A stretch of DNA of 64,000 nt, from the NCBI GenBank assembly GCA_937880075.1, contig CALFLM010000080.1, forward strand, positions 4,097 through 68,096, read 5' to 3'. Shown here in pieces: positions 62,637 to 64,000 of the stretch. The position numbers were made by a program, and so were the translations under genes. The notes below the pieces were generated by a model. That model was not told the DNA's origin, did no database searches, and saw only the letters and a list, made by a program, of their open reading frames with translations. Source of the DNA: an uncultured Romboutsia sp. Lineage in GTDB: Bacteria > Bacillota > Clostridia > Peptostreptococcales > Peptostreptococcaceae. How positions within the stretch are numbered: the stretch's first letter is position 1; each line of letters begins with the position of its first letter.

Positions 62637-63710
62637 ATGAGTAAGTTATTAAAAAGTAAATACAATACTACTGGGGATCGGTGTGTAGATGCTTGTTTAA
62701 GTTATGGAGAATTGAAATATTTAGATAAAGAAGGCTTACCTATTAATATTGAAGTTCCTTATGACAAATACGAAGAAGCTATAAATGATTTTACTGAAAG
62801 AGTAAAAGAAGGATTAGTAACTAATCGCATAGACCCTAGTAATGTACTTAAAATGGGAGGTTTCACCTATAATCAAGTAAAAAATATAGCTAATTTAAAT
62901 AAAATAAAAGGGCTAAGATTTTTTGATATAGATGGAAGTATAGAACTTGAACATGTATTAGGTATATCTGGAAGTATAGAATATGCATTAGCTATATGGA
63001 ATGGTGATAGCAAAGAAAAGGCATTAGAAAAAGCAATTATTAGAGCTATTAAAATACATGGTTTAAAGTTTGTAAAGTCATTAAAACTTGATGAAAAATA
63101 TGAAGTTGTATATAATAAAGTATCTAAATTAGGTAGTTTATCGGGAGAACAATTGTATACTATGAAATATTGTCAAATTCAAGATGAAATATACAGTAAC
63201 ATTGTAGATATGAAAATTAATTTAAAAAAAGGTGCAGATGTTGCAATGGGATGTATTGGATCTTTAATAGGTTTTATATTAGTACAAGTTTTTACAAACT
63301 TTGGAAATAAATTAAATAATATATTTGTTTATATTGGAATTACTATAGCTATTATGGCATTATTTTATATTCTTGCAATAAAGCTTGTAAAGTCAATAAG
63401 TTATAATTATATAAAAAACTCTAATAGCTTTATAATTGATATGTTCAATGATGAACTTGAGTATTGTAGCTTAAATAATCTTCTTACAGAAGATGAAAAC
63501 AATACTATAGTTCAAAATATAACTAAGGGAGAAATTTCAAAGTTTATTGTTAACATTAAGGGTAGTGTTAATAAAAAAATATCCATAAATAAAGTTATAT
63601 CAAAAGAAACTGAATTAATTTTAGAATCTAGATGTAGTATTTTTCTCCCAAATAATAATGATATAAAAGAGATGACTGAAAGTCTAATAAAAAAGTACTT
63701 AATGAAATAA
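62637..63710 (+). CDS. Membrane protein of unknown function, last gene of the flagellar operon
   Basis: 357 residues, unrecognised. A soluble N-half (1-200, charged, with helix and beta prediction by eye) is followed by two membrane helices (about 203-222 and 229-250) and a second soluble part (251-357) rich in Ile/Asn/Lys. It starts 28 bp after fliN with AGGAAGG, no terminator between, so it is transcribed with the motor genes. A role in motility is possible. It may also simply be a neighbour. Confidence 0.75.
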   Translation: MSKLLKSKYNTTGDRCVDACLSYGELKYLDKEGLPINIEVPYDKYEEAINDFTERVKEGLVTNRIDPSNVLKMGGFTYNQVKNIANLNKIKGLRFFDIDGSIELEHVLGISGSIEYALAIWNGDSKEKALEKAIIRAIKIHGLKFVKSLKLDEKYEVVYNKVSKLGSLSGEQLYTMKYCQIQDEIYSNIVDMKINLKKGADVAMGCIGSLIGFILVQVFTNFGNKLNNIFVYIGITIAIMALFYILAIKLVKSISYNYIKNSNSFIIDMFNDELEYCSLNNLLTEDENNTIVQNITKGEISKFIVNIKGSVNKKISINKVISKETELILESRCSIFLPNNNDIKEMTESLIKKYLMK

Positions 63711-64000
63711 CTATACAAATAGAAAGATTATTCTGAATAATTTTATTATTAGAATAGTCTTTTTATTTATACAAGAAATAATAAAAAGATTTTAGATATA
63801 TATAAAGTTATATCAGTATCTATCCTTATAAATAAATTGTGTATCATAAAAGTGATTAAATTTATTATAGCAATTGTAACAAAAATGAATGCATTTAAAA
63901 TAAATAGGCAAAAAACTTATATTATTTTTTAATTATCTTAATCTTAACAAATAGTATAGGAATATAGATTTTAGGGAAGTTATCAGATACAGCTAAGTTA
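63711..64000 (+). other. Gap after the flagellar operon
   Basis: Apart from the terminator at 63723-63768, the last 230 bp are AT-rich with stop codons in all frames that I checked and no recognisable gene, repeat or RNA. Confidence 0.5.
63723..63768 (+). terminator. Rho-independent terminator of the flgB operon
   Basis: AAAGATTATTCT (63723-63734) pairs with AGAATAGTCTTT (63751-63762), one wobble, loop 16 nt, followed by a T-rich tail. It marks the end of a unit of about 20.4 kb. Confidence 0.82.

Overview
The window is uniformly AT-rich DNA with Gram-positive ribosome binding sites. Nearly all of it reads on the + strand. The gene order (late flagellar genes ending in fliC, then a flagellin-modification island, then a long flgB-to-fliN operon), the fused FliR-FlhB, the stand-alone FliN paralogue, FliW/CsrA and the [FeFe] hydrogenase with HydE and HydG all point to a motile anaerobic Clostridia. 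The layout most resembles Clostridioides difficile and its relatives in Peptostreptococcaceae. Species is not asserted.

Layout. 1-3410: two paralogous MFS permeases (the first cut by the window edge) and a cytosolic type I phosphodiesterase. 3454-7804: [FeFe] hydrogenase behind a structured leader, then the H-cluster maturases HydE and HydG. 8021-10002: two unrecognised genes, one encoding a tail-anchored protein with three internal repeats. 10093-15280: an NlpC/P60 hydrolase and a 1403-residue wall-anchored beta-helix/repeat protein. 15312-23695: the late flagellar operon (lytic transglycosylase, YaaR, FliN paralogue, flgM, flgN, flgK, flgL, fliW, csrA, fliS, fliD, fliT-like) from a sigma-28 type promoter, then fliC with its own sigma-28 promoter and a leader carrying a textbook CsrA-binding hairpin.

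23731-41926: the flagellin glycosylation island. It opens with a GT2-TPR glycosyltransferase. It then encodes glucose-1-phosphate cytidylyltransferase, CDP-glucose 4,6-dehydratase, a thiamine-diphosphate acetohydroxyacid-synthase-like enzyme, an SDR reductase and, last, an RfbH/E1 dehydrase with its diagnostic His and four Fe-S cysteines. Together these match the logic of CDP-yersiniose (a two-carbon-branched 3,6-dideoxyhexose) biosynthesis, an unexpected sugar for flagella. Interleaved are a sodium:solute symporter, two copies of an unusual soluble Rossmann/alkaline-phosphatase-superfamily fusion (the second frameshifted), a dead IS630-type transposase, a CysC-like kinase, a methyltransferase and a second glycosyltransferase. 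A decayed stub of the kinase gene after the first fusion copy shows that the island grew by tandem segmental duplication.

42319-63710: a coiled-coil protein of unknown function behind a perfect 7-1-7 Fur-box-like palindrome. A regulatory gap follows, with a 16-bp inverted repeat and three direct repeats. The early/middle flagellar operon then runs flgB flgC fliE fliF fliG fliH fliI fliJ fliK flgD flgE motA motB fliO fliP fliQ fliR-flhB flhA fliA flgG1 flgG fliM fliN, plus a membrane protein of unknown function, and ends at a terminator. No flhF, flhG, fliL or flbD lies where C. difficile keeps them, and FliM lacks the N-terminal CheY-docking peptide.

How it works together: the flgB operon builds the basal body, export gate, stator and sigma-28. 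Sigma-28, held by FlgM until the hook is complete, then drives the late operon and fliC. FliW and CsrA tune flagellin translation through the fliC leader, and the island enzymes probably decorate the very short (269-residue) flagellin.
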